Part shown: in pieces, positions 1 through 8,021 of the stretch
Numbering within the stretch: position 1 is the stretch's first letter
Layout of the letters: every line of letters begins with the position of its first letter
Assembly: GCA_946406585.1 (NCBI GenBank)
Contig: CAMJLI010000033.1
Coordinates: 1 to 14,293 of the forward strand
Source of the DNA: an uncultured Prevotellaceae bacterium
GTDB taxonomy: Bacteria > Bacteroidota > Bacteroidia > Bacteroidales > Bacteroidaceae
Direction of reading: 5' to 3'
DNA length: 14,293 bases
The notes under the pieces: model-generated
What the model saw: only the letters and a program-made list of their open reading frames with translations
What the model was told of the DNA's origin: nothing
Databases searched by the model: none
Made by a program: the position numbers and the translations under genes

Positions 1-1869
1 GGGAAAGCCGGCAAGCTCGACTCCCTTGCCAATGAGGGGAGATTCATGATGGCTGTCATGTCAGCCACCGCATTGAACGACGCAGGGGTGACATTGATGA
101 TACTGATTCCCAACCCGCTCTCCAAGACTGAAAAGGCAGAGCAAGCCTGCCTGAAAGAGATTCAGCAAGTGATAAACGGCAACTTCAGCGACAAGATGTT
201 TCAAGCAATAAAGCAAGAAAACCAAAGAGAGGCCATCCTGGAATTGGAGGAATTGGACAGCCGTTTCCAAAAAATGGTCATGACAATGAGCAGCGGACAT
301 GACTGGAAGGACTATGTGGACAAGGTGAATGCCATAGACAACGTGACAAGAGACGACGTGATAGCTGCAGCAAAACGGTATTACGACGCTCCCTTCATAC
401 GTTTCAAGAAGAAATATGGCAGTGTGGAGAAAGACAAGATGTCACAGCCGGGCTACATCCCTGTGGTGCCGAAGAACAGAGCAGCAGAGTCGGAATATGC
501 CAAGCGACTGACATCCATGCCAGTAAAGGCCATCGCCCCTCGCCTCCTGGACTTGGATAATGATGCCACCACCACCTCGCTTGGCGGTCAGGCAATGCTC
601 TACACGACAAAGAACCCCGTGAACGACCTCTTCAAACTGACCATCAACTACAACCGTGGCACGAAGGCGGACAACCGCCTGGAGATTGCTTCCGGGTTCA
701 TGTCGGAGATAGGCACCGACTCCCTCACCCATCAGGAGTTTGCATCTGCCCTCCAACTTTTAGGTGCTGACTTGGACTTCTCCTGCACGAATAGCACGAC
801 ATCAATCGAAGTGACTGGCGTGGACAAGAATTTCGACGCCACCATGCAATTGGTGAACCATCTCCTGCTCCATCCCAAGAGCAACGACAAGATACTCAAG
901 ACTATAAAAGACGCTTTGAAGTCGTCTGAGAAATCCCTCACCGAGGAGAACACCGACGTGTTGAAGTCGATGCTGAAAAAGGTCACATTGGGTGACCAAT
1001 CGTCCGACCTGAACCGCTTGACCTACAAGGAGGCAAAGAAAATGACCGGCGAGGAACTCATCAGCATCTTCAACCAAGTATATGGCTACGCCTGTGACAT
1101 CATCTATAGCGGCACCCTCGACAGCCGCGAAGTGGAGGCTGTGGTGCGCAAGACATTACCCGTGGAGCGCAGCAAGGCTGCATACGTGGACTATTCCAGC
1201 GAATTCATGGGATACGACAGGCCGACAGTATATGTCTATGACATGCCCAAGTCGCGCCAGACTCTCTTCTTCGCCTACGACAGGCTGAAGGCGATGCCCT
1301 CAAAGGAAGCGCGCGTGCCAGCATATCTCTTCGAAGAATATTTCGGTGGAGGAATGTCGTCGGTGCTGTTCCAGGAAGTGAGGGAATTCAGGTCGATGGC
1401 ATATACCACCGCCAGCAATCTGTATAACCTATCATTGAAAACGAAGCCCAATTCCCCGCTCGGCATCATCAGTTATGTAGGCACACAAGGCGACAAGACA
1501 ATGAGCGCCATCAAGCTGGTGGACTCACTGCTGCACGAAATGCCATTGATAGAGAAGAACTTCAAGATTTCAAGACAGAATCTCATCAACAACATCAACA
1601 ACGAATATCCATCGTTCCGCGAGATTGGTGAAAAGATAGCAGCACACCGCAGAAAAGGTTATACGGAAGACAAGGACACTGGCATGGCCGAGCTCTACAA
1701 TGCCGCCACCATGGAGGATGTCAAGAAATTCTTTGAGAACAACATCAAGAATGATGCCGGCCACCGCGTATGGGGCATCGTCGGCAACAAGAAGAAACTC
1801 AACCTCAAGGAATTAGAAAAATACGGACAGGTGGTGTTCCTCAAGGAGAAGGATTTGTTCAGGAAGTAG
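1..1869 (+). CDS. M16 family (insulinase-like) zinc metallopeptidase, 3' part only
   Basis: The reading frame is open to base 1, so the gene is cut at its 5' end; the ATG at 46 is internal. The visible 622 residues cover the end of the first M16 unit and the whole second unit. The second unit has the M16 fold signature of an arginine and AY pair (VREFRSMAY, bases about 1375-1404), used in this family for substrate binding, and a GGGMSS turn before it. Where HxxEH would lie in this second unit (about bases 685-715) the residues are SGFMSEIG, so this half is non-catalytic, as is usual for two-unit M16 enzymes. The zinc site must be in the missing N-terminal part. Family members cleave peptides; in Bacteroidetes they are usually periplasmic, but the signal peptide cannot be seen here. 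The gene converges on the TonB receptor gene and seems unrelated to the minus-strand operon. Family assignment is confident; substrate unknown. Confidence 0.88.
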   Translation, partial: GKAGKLDSLANEGRFMMAVMSATALNDAGVTLMILIPNPLSKTEKAEQACLKEIQQVINGNFSDKMFQAIKQENQREAILELEELDSRFQKMVMTMSSGHDWKDYVDKVNAIDNVTRDDVIAAAKRYYDAPFIRFKKKYGSVEKDKMSQPGYIPVVPKNRAAESEYAKRLTSMPVKAIAPRLLDLDNDATTTSLGGQAMLYTTKNPVNDLFKLTINYNRGTKADNRLEIASGFMSEIGTDSLTHQEFASALQLLGADLDFSCTNSTTSIEVTGVDKNFDATMQLVNHLLLHPKSNDKILKTIKDALKSSEKSLTEENTDVLKSMLKKVTLGDQSSDLNRLTYKEAKKMTGEELISIFNQVYGYACDIIYSGTLDSREVEAVVRKTLPVERSKAAYVDYSSEFMGYDRPTVYVYDMPKSRQTLFFAYDRLKAMPSKEARVPAYLFEEYFGGGMSSVLFQEVREFRSMAYTTASNLYNLSLKTKPNSPLGIISYVGTQGDKTMSAIKLVDSLLHEMPLIEKNFKISRQNLINNINNEYPSFREIGEKIAAHRRKGYTEDKDTGMAELYNAATMEDVKKFFENNIKNDAGHRVWGIVGNKKKLNLKELEKYGQVVFLKEKDLFRK

Positions 1870-1901
1870 GGGGCAGGCATTAGCCTGCACACCCACTTCC
1901 T
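1861..1901. terminator. Hairpin shared by two convergent gene ends, probable bidirectional terminator
   Basis: An interrupted inverted repeat. The inner stem is GCAGGC/GCCTGC (1873-1878 with 1883-1888) around an ATTA loop. The stem continues after small bulges with GGG/CCC (1869-1871 with 1892-1894) and AGGAAGT/ACTTCCT (1861-1867 with 1895-1901). About 16 base pairs in total. The stem takes in the last codons and stop of the peptidase gene and reaches the first base of the receptor's stop on the other strand. There is no clear T-run on either side, so it is not a textbook intrinsic terminator; the role is inferred from its place between convergent genes. Confidence 0.5.
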
Positions 1902-4342
1902 CAGAATTGACAGGAAAATGATGCCATCAACGACCGTCCCCGCTGGAAATGCGGGGCATGCTGGTAATTGGGTCCGCAGATGTAATGGTCTGTATTGAAG
2001 ATGTTTTCGCAGTCCAAGGATATTTGGAAATTATGTTTGTAACCATACTTGACACCAAGGTCGAATAGCATCTTCGGATCCACGAAGAAGTCTTCTTCTT
2101 CAACATCATTATAATTCAGTTTCCTTCCGATATATGAAGTGTGGCCATACACCTTGAGCTCGTGGGTCTTTCCCTGAAGCAATTTCCATGCACCATGGAG
2201 ATTGAGTGTGAAATGAGGCACGCCAGCGACCATTTCCTTGGATTGGTTATAATAATAATGCTCAGAACTGATGTCGCGGCAATAATAGAGTGAGAGGATG
2301 GCATTAAAGCGGTTGTATGCATAGCCAACATTGCCCTCCATGCCGATATTGATGAGCTTTCCCGTGTTTTTATAGGAATATCCTTCTCTTTCCTGCCAGC
2401 ATAGCAGATTGGAATATCTGTTGTAAAAGAGGTTGACCTCATAATTCAAGTGCTGCGGCGCGACCTTTCCCATGGCTGTTAGCTGAATGGCAGACAAATG
2501 TTGTGGCTTCAAGGTCTCATAGCCTGTCTTTGTTATGAAGCGATAGTAAAAGGACAAGTCTGCATACGCCTCAGAATAAGACAGTTTGAGACTGAAGCGC
2601 TCACTTGGCACATACATCAATGCCAATCGTGGAGAGAAAGACTTCACAGCATCTTCTCCTTGCCGATATTTAAAGTCATATCGGCCACCTACATTCATGA
2701 TGAGTTGTGGAAGGAAATAGTGCTTTTCCTGTACATAGAATGAGAGGATTCTTTCCTGGCCGGTGTCGGTAAATTCATCTTCCTCTATAAAACCAGACCC
2801 GATTTCATGAAAACCAGACCCCCAATAAACAACGCTTGGCTTAAGCGAAAACTTCTCATATTGCCAGCCTGCCAAAATATTTCCTTTAGAATTGCCTATC
2901 TGGTAGTCGGCAGCCGCCCTGGCATACCCACCCATCGTGTGCTCTTTACGATGCGAGACACTAAACATTCCTTTCTGGATTTTCTCCTCATACCTGAGGT
3001 TGCCTTCTTCGTCCAACAAATATTCGTCAAATCTTTCATTCAGAAGTGGACTCACATTAATTACAGAATCATAATCCACAACATAGTTGGTCAATTTGTA
3101 CCAGTCGCTGTAGAATGAGGCTTCAAGGTGTATTTTTTTAAACTGACGTGTATAGGCTATTTCAGCATGAGTGGATTCATTCCCATTTCCTGGCTTGACA
3201 TCACTAATGGGACCATATCTATCGTAATCATAACCACCATAGAGTCTGGTATGCTTTAATACCTTCTTGACATTCTTTTTGCTGAACATCAGGTCAAACC
3301 CCTTGAGCCGAAAAGTAAAGCCAACATCATACGCCGGCATATCCTTGTAGGCATCAACATATATTTTGTCGGGATTGAAAAAATACCATTTATTGGCACC
3401 ATCTTCTTCAATATATGACCTACTATCCTTAAGATACCCTTTACCATCACCAAAATGACGTATTTGCCCATCAGATTTGTAGATGGAAGCCCATACGAAA
3501 ATATCTGCATCCATGAACTGCGTGCCCATCGTGAAGTCAGCCTTGTGGGTGTTGTAAGTGCCATATCCGTATTTCACCTTCACTCCATCAACATCCCTGC
3601 CGCTTTTGGTGATTATATTGACCACCGCCGACAATGCCACATTGCCATACAAGGAGGAAGCAGGGCCACGAAGCACTTCTATGTGGTCGATTTTCTCCGT
3701 ACTGACAGAATAGCTTGTAGGGCCTGTGTTGTCAAAACGGGTGTTCAGACGATGACCGTCCTCCATGATCAAGATGAGTTCCTGCGACTGGGAGTATGCG
3801 CCATGCATCGACATGTTCAATTGTTCATCAATGGCGGTGACCTCTGCCATGCCCGGAACGTAGGCAGCGAGTATCTGCCCCAAGTTCTTGTTGTAGCCCA
3901 GTTCTTCAATCATCTCTGCCGTGATGATGGTGATGGGAACAGGAGCCTCGTTCAAGGTTTCACTTTGGCTGGATGCCGTGGTGATGGTGGCGACCATGCC
4001 CTCCTTGAGTCTGTTGACGATGTCCATAAAACGGGCGGGGTCTTCCGTGGAGTTGTAGTAGTTGTTGAGTTTCACCAACTGCTCCGCATAATATTGCGCC
4101 TCCTCATCCTTGTCTTCACCAAGGTAGCATAGAGCCAATAGGCGGTATGCGCTCTGCTTCAGACTACCCTCAAAGTTGTCTATGTTTTCCTTCAACAGTT
4201 GGATGGCTTGTTCAAAATGGCCTATTCCATATTCACTCTCGGCCTCATTGTATATTTGCCGGGAGGCACTCTCCTGTGCATTGACGCTAAGAGACAGCAA
4301 GCAGAGCACTATCAACAAGAACAGGTGCAACTTCTTTTTCAT
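1901..4342 (-). CDS. TonB-dependent outer-membrane receptor with N-terminal TPR-like extension
   Basis: 813 residues. Residues 1-22 are a signal peptide (KKK, a leucine-rich core, then SVNA before Q23). Residues about 24-112 are helical and TPR-like (regular A/Y/L spacing, e.g. AYRLLALCYLGEDKDEEA). The plug runs from about 127 to 248 with typical motifs: APVPITIITAEMI, a QELILIMEDGHRLN stretch, and IEVLRGPASSLYGN followed by AVVNIITKSG. The rest is a beta-barrel rich in aromatic residues, ending in phenylalanine as outer-membrane barrels do. Length and form fit a siderophore/cobalamin/colicin-I-type receptor rather than SusC (about 1000 residues, paired with SusD); no SusD is nearby. It is the last gene of the operon and its ATG overlaps the kinase stop by 4 bases, so it is expressed with the signalling genes and may be their sensor, target or both. 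Ligand unknown. The barrel part is AT-rich compared with the plug part. Confidence 0.93.
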   Translation of the reverse strand: MKKKLHLFLLIVLCLLSLSVNAQESASRQIYNEAESEYGIGHFEQAIQLLKENIDNFEGSLKQSAYRLLALCYLGEDKDEEAQYYAEQLVKLNNYYNSTEDPARFMDIVNRLKEGMVATITTASSQSETLNEAPVPITIITAEMIEELGYNKNLGQILAAYVPGMAEVTAIDEQLNMSMHGAYSQSQELILIMEDGHRLNTRFDNTGPTSYSVSTEKIDHIEVLRGPASSLYGNVALSAVVNIITKSGRDVDGVKVKYGYGTYNTHKADFTMGTQFMDADIFVWASIYKSDGQIRHFGDGKGYLKDSRSYIEEDGANKWYFFNPDKIYVDAYKDMPAYDVGFTFRLKGFDLMFSKKNVKKVLKHTRLYGGYDYDRYGPISDVKPGNGNESTHAEIAYTRQFKKIHLEASFYSDWYKLTNYVVDYDSVINVSPLLNERFDEYLLDEEGNLRYEEKIQKGMFSVSHRKEHTMGGYARAAADYQIGNSKGNILAGWQYEKFSLKPSVVYWGSGFHEIGSGFIEEDEFTDTGQERILSFYVQEKHYFLPQLIMNVGGRYDFKYRQGEDAVKSFSPRLALMYVPSERFSLKLSYSEAYADLSFYYRFITKTGYETLKPQHLSAIQLTAMGKVAPQHLNYEVNLFYNRYSNLLCWQEREGYSYKNTGKLINIGMEGNVGYAYNRFNAILSLYYCRDISSEHYYYNQSKEMVAGVPHFTLNLHGAWKLLQGKTHELKVYGHTSYIGRKLNYNDVEEEDFFVDPKMLFDLGVKYGYKHNFQISLDCENIFNTDHYICGPNYQHAPHFQRGRSLMASFSCQF

Positions 4343-5157
4343 TTCCTGATGGGTATGGTGAATGTAAAGGCAGAACCTTCGCCCTCGGTGGAGTCAAAGG
4401 ATATTGTCCCCCCATGCTTGTTTTCTATAATGTCGCGAGTGATGCCTAAGCCGAGACCTGTTCCCTGCCCTATTGGCTTGGTGGTGAAGAAGTTCTCGAA
4501 GAGCCTCCGACGCACTTCCTCGTTCATCCCTTCACCATTGTCGGCTATGCTGATGATGAGGTTGGAGCCCTCCTTCCTCACATCGACAGACACCTCGGGA
4601 TGATAGTCTTCCCCTGCTGTCTGTTTCTTTTTCCAAACGGTATAAAAGGCATTGTTCATGACATTGAGCACGGCGCGGCTAAGGTCCTGTGGAATGACCA
4701 TGATCATGGGCAGTGCCTCTTCATATTTCTCGTGGATGCTGACATTGAAGTCCTTGCAGTTGGCACGCATGGCATGATACGAGAGCCACACATACTCCTT
4801 TACAATCTTGCACACATCGGTAGGCAGGAAGTCGCCATCCTTTCCCCTCGACGCCCTGAGGATGTTTTGTATGATGCTGATGGCACGCTCTCCATGCTCC
4901 ACTATCTTTGCCATGTTCTCCTTCAAGTCGGCTATGATGTCGGCTGCATCCTCACGGTCTTCCTCTGGTAAGTTGTCCTCATTGTCCTCAACGATTTCGG
5001 CAAGGTCCTTCAAGAGTTTGTCAGACAACTTGCTGAAGTTGATGACGAAGTTCAGCGGATTTTGTATCTCGTGGGCTATGCCGGCACTCAGCGAACCTAA
5101 AGATGCCAATTTCTCCTGTTGCTGGAGCTGTTGTTTTAGCTGGTCAATATTTTCCAT
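4339..5157 (-). CDS. Soluble sensor-less histidine kinase (HisKA/HATPase core)
   Basis: 272 residues, essentially only a kinase core. Residues 1-18 are a short glutamine-rich coiled coil. The H-box is SAGIAHEIQNPLNF with the phospho-accepting H29. The DHp continues with an acidic linker (about 56-72) and a KIVEHGERA helix, a form common in Bacteroidetes kinases. The ATPase domain has the N-box (VMNNAFYTV, N169), the G1 box DNGEG (206-210), an F-box-like NFFTTKP and the G2 box GTGLGLG (232-238). All catalytic motifs look intact. There is no transmembrane segment or sensor domain, so it should be cytoplasmic and depend on a partner for input. An in-frame TAA upstream supports this start. The preceding gene ends 32 bases upstream and encodes a related core lacking the histidine, its likely partner. 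The likely phosphate acceptor is the response regulator-phosphatase starting at 10830; that link is inferred. Confidence 0.93.
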   Translation of the reverse strand: MENIDQLKQQLQQQEKLASLGSLSAGIAHEIQNPLNFVINFSKLSDKLLKDLAEIVEDNEDNLPEEDREDAADIIADLKENMAKIVEHGERAISIIQNILRASRGKDGDFLPTDVCKIVKEYVWLSYHAMRANCKDFNVSIHEKYEEALPMIMVIPQDLSRAVLNVMNNAFYTVWKKKQTAGEDYHPEVSVDVRKEGSNLIISIADNGEGMNEEVRRRLFENFFTTKPIGQGTGLGLGITRDIIENKHGGTISFDSTEGEGSAFTFTIPIRK

Positions 5158-5189
5158 AGTGCTAAATACTATCGTTTAATTTTGAACAC

Positions 5190-8021
5190 CTATTTATTTT
5201 TCTTGACAGGTAAAGTGATGACAAACTCACTGTATTCGTCTTTTACCGAATCCACAAGTATGTCGCCACCATGATTTTGCACAATCTCACGGCTGAGGTA
5301 AAGGCCTACCCCTGACGCCTCACTTGTGGTCTTGGTGGTGAAGAACGGATCGAAAATCTTGTCGATGATTGTCTTCTCGATGCCTATGCCATTGTCGCGA
5401 ATGCTTATATTGACAGTGTTGTCCTTTCGGGTTACATTCATGTCTATCTCCGGGGAATACGCCTGGCCTACATTCTGCAGCTTTTGCGCTTTCCTCACCA
5501 CGGCATGGATGGAATTGCCCAAAAGGCTCATGATGGTCTTGCTCAGTTGGTCGGCATTGCCATTGATGGTCAATGTGTCTTGAGTGTCATTGAAGATGAC
5601 CTTTATGCCATACTGCCCTATCTCCTGCTTGTAGAACTCGTGGAGCATGCTCCAGTCCTGGCGTATCACCGCCATGAGATCCATCGGCACTATGCCGCCC
5701 GACCTGTCTTTCAGCATCTCCTCCATCGCCTTCAGCGTCCGGGTGGTGTTCTGTCCGTGCTCGCCCACTTTCTGCAAGTTCGTCGTCAGCATTTCGAGCA
5801 CTTCCATCGTGTCTTCGTAGTTGTCTTCATCGATGTTTTCCTTTTCATCCTCCACATTCGCCTTGACATCCCTCACAAGCCCTTCGGAGAGCTTGGCGAA
5901 GTTGTTGATATAGTTCAGGGGGTTGAGAATGCGGTCGATAAGTCCCTGGGTAAGTTTGCCCGCAGTAGCCATCTTCTCCAGCCTTACCACCTCCGCAGAG
6001 CGTTCCTTAACAAGTGTCTCCAGTCTGAACTTCTCCTTCTTCAGCCTGCGCAGACGCATCTGGAAGAGCCACAACACCAAGAGTATCAGCAGCAGTACAT
6101 AGAGCAGGTTCATGTACCACCTGTAGTAGAACGGCGGTTTGATGCGGAATTTGATGCTCGTCACATCAGTGATGCGGTTTTGGGAATCGATGGCCTGGAC
6201 GGAAAAGGTGTAGTAACCAAAGTTGAGATTCACAAAACTCGCTGAAGTGTTTCTGTTCCAACTGCTCCAGTTGCCATTGTTCAGACGGTAGCGATACTGT
6301 GTCTCGCCCGTGATAGATGGATAGTCGAGCGAGAAGGTGAAGTGCAGGTCGTTCTCGTTGTGTCGAAGTTCCGGCAACACCTCCGGCATGTCTCCGAAAC
6401 CACCCCAAAGGATGCTGTCGCTGCCCAGCTTGACAGACCGGATATATAGTTTTGGATACAATTTGAGGGAGGGGTCTTGCGCTTGCGTGTTGATGGCTGC
6501 CAGTCCCTTGTCGTTTCCCAGCCATATTTCATTCTCTCTTGAGTAGATGGCGCTGACAGGCATCTCCTTGATGGGAAAGAGGAACCTGCCCATGTCGTCA
6601 AGTCTCTTGCCGTCTTTCCATCTGTAGAGCTTTTTCCCCTCGATGTCCGTCAACCAGGTGACACCTTTGTAATCGACATACGACACGAGTGGATATGGGA
6701 AGGGCGTGGTGTTCTCGGCACTGACTACGGTTGCCTGTCCGTCGGTCAGCACCACCGTTTGCATGTTCTCCTCATTATCCTTTCCCTTGTAGATTTGGAA
6801 TGTGCTGTCATCTGCCTTCTTGAACCGAACCGTTCCATACAGGCTCTGCGCCCAGATGGTGCCTTCCTTGTCTTTCACTATTTTCTTGACATTGTCCAGG
6901 CTGCACAGTTTCCTGCGATTCTGCCCATCGGCTTGAATCAGAAAGACACCCTGGGTTTCACCACAGTAGATTTGGTTGCCCTCGTCGAGCACTGTCATGG
7001 TGTTGGCATTTGTGAGATGTCGCACTCTCCCGTCGGGTAACACCCTGAACAAGCCGTCGGCTGTTGCCGCCAGCAGTCCGTTGCCACTTTTTTTCAATTC
7101 CCAACAAGCATGTTTCACCTCAGGCACGCTCACGAAGCGATACCCCTCCTTGCGGAAAAGGCCGTCATCGGTGCCGGCATAGATTGTGCCATTGGCGGAC
7201 TCGATGGAGAGCAACGACCCTTGAAGTCCTTCACGAGAAGTAAAGCGAGAGAAGACTGACGGGACGTGAACCACAAAGATGCCCTTGCTTGTTGCACCCC
7301 ATAGATATCCACGCTCATCGTAGGTGGCGTAAGAGACATCATTGGAACAAAGACCGTTGGCTTCGGTGATGGAGTATGACGTGTGGTTCTTCTCATCATT
7401 GATTATGACACCTGCATTTTTCATCACAATGGCCTTCATGCCATCACCCAGTGACAAAACCAGAACCGTGTCGCTCTTGACCACTTCCTTTTCACCCCGC
7501 TCCAGAGCATCCACGTCAACCACGTCGAGCATTCCTATTTTGAGCGACTCCTTGTCCACCTCCTTTACTTTTGTCACCTTGTCATCCTTCACTTGATAGA
7601 TGGCGGCATTGCCGGCGACAAAATGGAGAATGCCATCCTTTTCATAGATTTCATCTACCTCACCACGGAAGAGGTCGGAACTCCCTATTCTCTTGAGCGT
7701 GACCTCACCATTTGCCTTTCTCACCACCTTGCCAAAAAAGTTGTAGCCACCCACCCAGATGTTGTTGTCTGTTGCCCTGTAGACAACGGTGGCACGCGTG
7801 ATGTCCGGCATGTGCACCATGCGCCATTCGGCATAGTCATAGTATAGCAATCCCTCGAAATTGGCAACAAACACATTGCCATACTCGTCGGTCTCGATGT
7901 CGTAGTTGGTATTGTTGGCGTGGTAGTCCTCCACTGTGTAATTGCGGAAGAAGGGAATGCCTTGCCCATGGGCCACGGTCACAAGCAGCAGAGTCGCCAT
8001 CATCATAGCAAGTCTTTTCAT
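5190..8021 (-). CDS. Periplasmic propeller/Y_Y_Y sensor with histidine-kinase-like core lacking the phospho-acceptor histidine
   Basis: 943 residues. Signal peptide 1-20 (ends AHGQ). Residues about 25-510 hold repeated propeller blades of the two-component-regulator type (for example NNIWVGGYN, GYLWGATSKGIFV, GTIYAGTDDGLFR, NEIWLGNDKGLAAI). Residues about 555-628 are a Y_Y_Y domain (YRYRLNNGNWSSW, then GYYTFSVQA). One membrane helix lies at about 636-654, followed by a coiled-coil linker and a kinase core. At the H-box the sequence is GLIDRILNPLNY, so D696 (codon GAC, 5934-5936) replaces the catalytic histidine. N-box N836, G1 box DNGIG (876-880) and a G2-like SGVGLYL (903-909) remain, so ATP binding is plausible. 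The protein ends at the ATPase domain; no receiver or AraC output as in hybrid systems. Its ATG overlaps the upstream stop by 4 bases. Domain calls are firm; the pseudokinase role is inferred. Confidence 0.93.
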   Translation of the reverse strand: MKRLAMMMATLLLVTVAHGQGIPFFRNYTVEDYHANNTNYDIETDEYGNVFVANFEGLLYYDYAEWRMVHMPDITRATVVYRATDNNIWVGGYNFFGKVVRKANGEVTLKRIGSSDLFRGEVDEIYEKDGILHFVAGNAAIYQVKDDKVTKVKEVDKESLKIGMLDVVDVDALERGEKEVVKSDTVLVLSLGDGMKAIVMKNAGVIINDEKNHTSYSITEANGLCSNDVSYATYDERGYLWGATSKGIFVVHVPSVFSRFTSREGLQGSLLSIESANGTIYAGTDDGLFRKEGYRFVSVPEVKHACWELKKSGNGLLAATADGLFRVLPDGRVRHLTNANTMTVLDEGNQIYCGETQGVFLIQADGQNRRKLCSLDNVKKIVKDKEGTIWAQSLYGTVRFKKADDSTFQIYKGKDNEENMQTVVLTDGQATVVSAENTTPFPYPLVSYVDYKGVTWLTDIEGKKLYRWKDGKRLDDMGRFLFPIKEMPVSAIYSRENEIWLGNDKGLAAINTQAQDPSLKLYPKLYIRSVKLGSDSILWGGFGDMPEVLPELRHNENDLHFTFSLDYPSITGETQYRYRLNNGNWSSWNRNTSASFVNLNFGYYTFSVQAIDSQNRITDVTSIKFRIKPPFYYRWYMNLLYVLLLILLVLWLFQMRLRRLKKEKFRLETLVKERSAEVVRLEKMATAGKLTQGLIDRILNPLNYINNFAKLSEGLVRDVKANVEDEKENIDEDNYEDTMEVLEMLTTNLQKVGEHGQNTTRTLKAMEEMLKDRSGGIVPMDLMAVIRQDWSMLHEFYKQEIGQYGIKVIFNDTQDTLTINGNADQLSKTIMSLLGNSIHAVVRKAQKLQNVGQAYSPEIDMNVTRKDNTVNISIRDNGIGIEKTIIDKIFDPFFTTKTTSEASGVGLYLSREIVQNHGGDILVDSVKDEYSEFVITLPVKKNK

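Noticed and set aside
1901..4342. SusC-type receptor of a polysaccharide utilisation locus
   Set aside because: Length is about 813 rather than about 1000 residues, there is no SusD gene or CnaB-like N-terminal domain, and the neighbours are signalling genes.
5484..6245. 253-codon plus-strand open frame
   Set aside because: It is antisense to the kinase core, with histidine- and arginine-rich composition typical of shadow frames; the minus frame has clear domains.
5190..8021. Hybrid two-component system with receiver and AraC-type output
   Set aside because: The protein stops right after the ATPase domain at residue 943; no receiver or helix-turn-helix follows.
5190..8021. Pseudogene because of the missing catalytic His
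   Set aside because: The frame is intact, the propeller, Y_Y_Y and ATP-binding motifs are kept, and both junctions with neighbours are orderly, so a functional pseudokinase is more likely.
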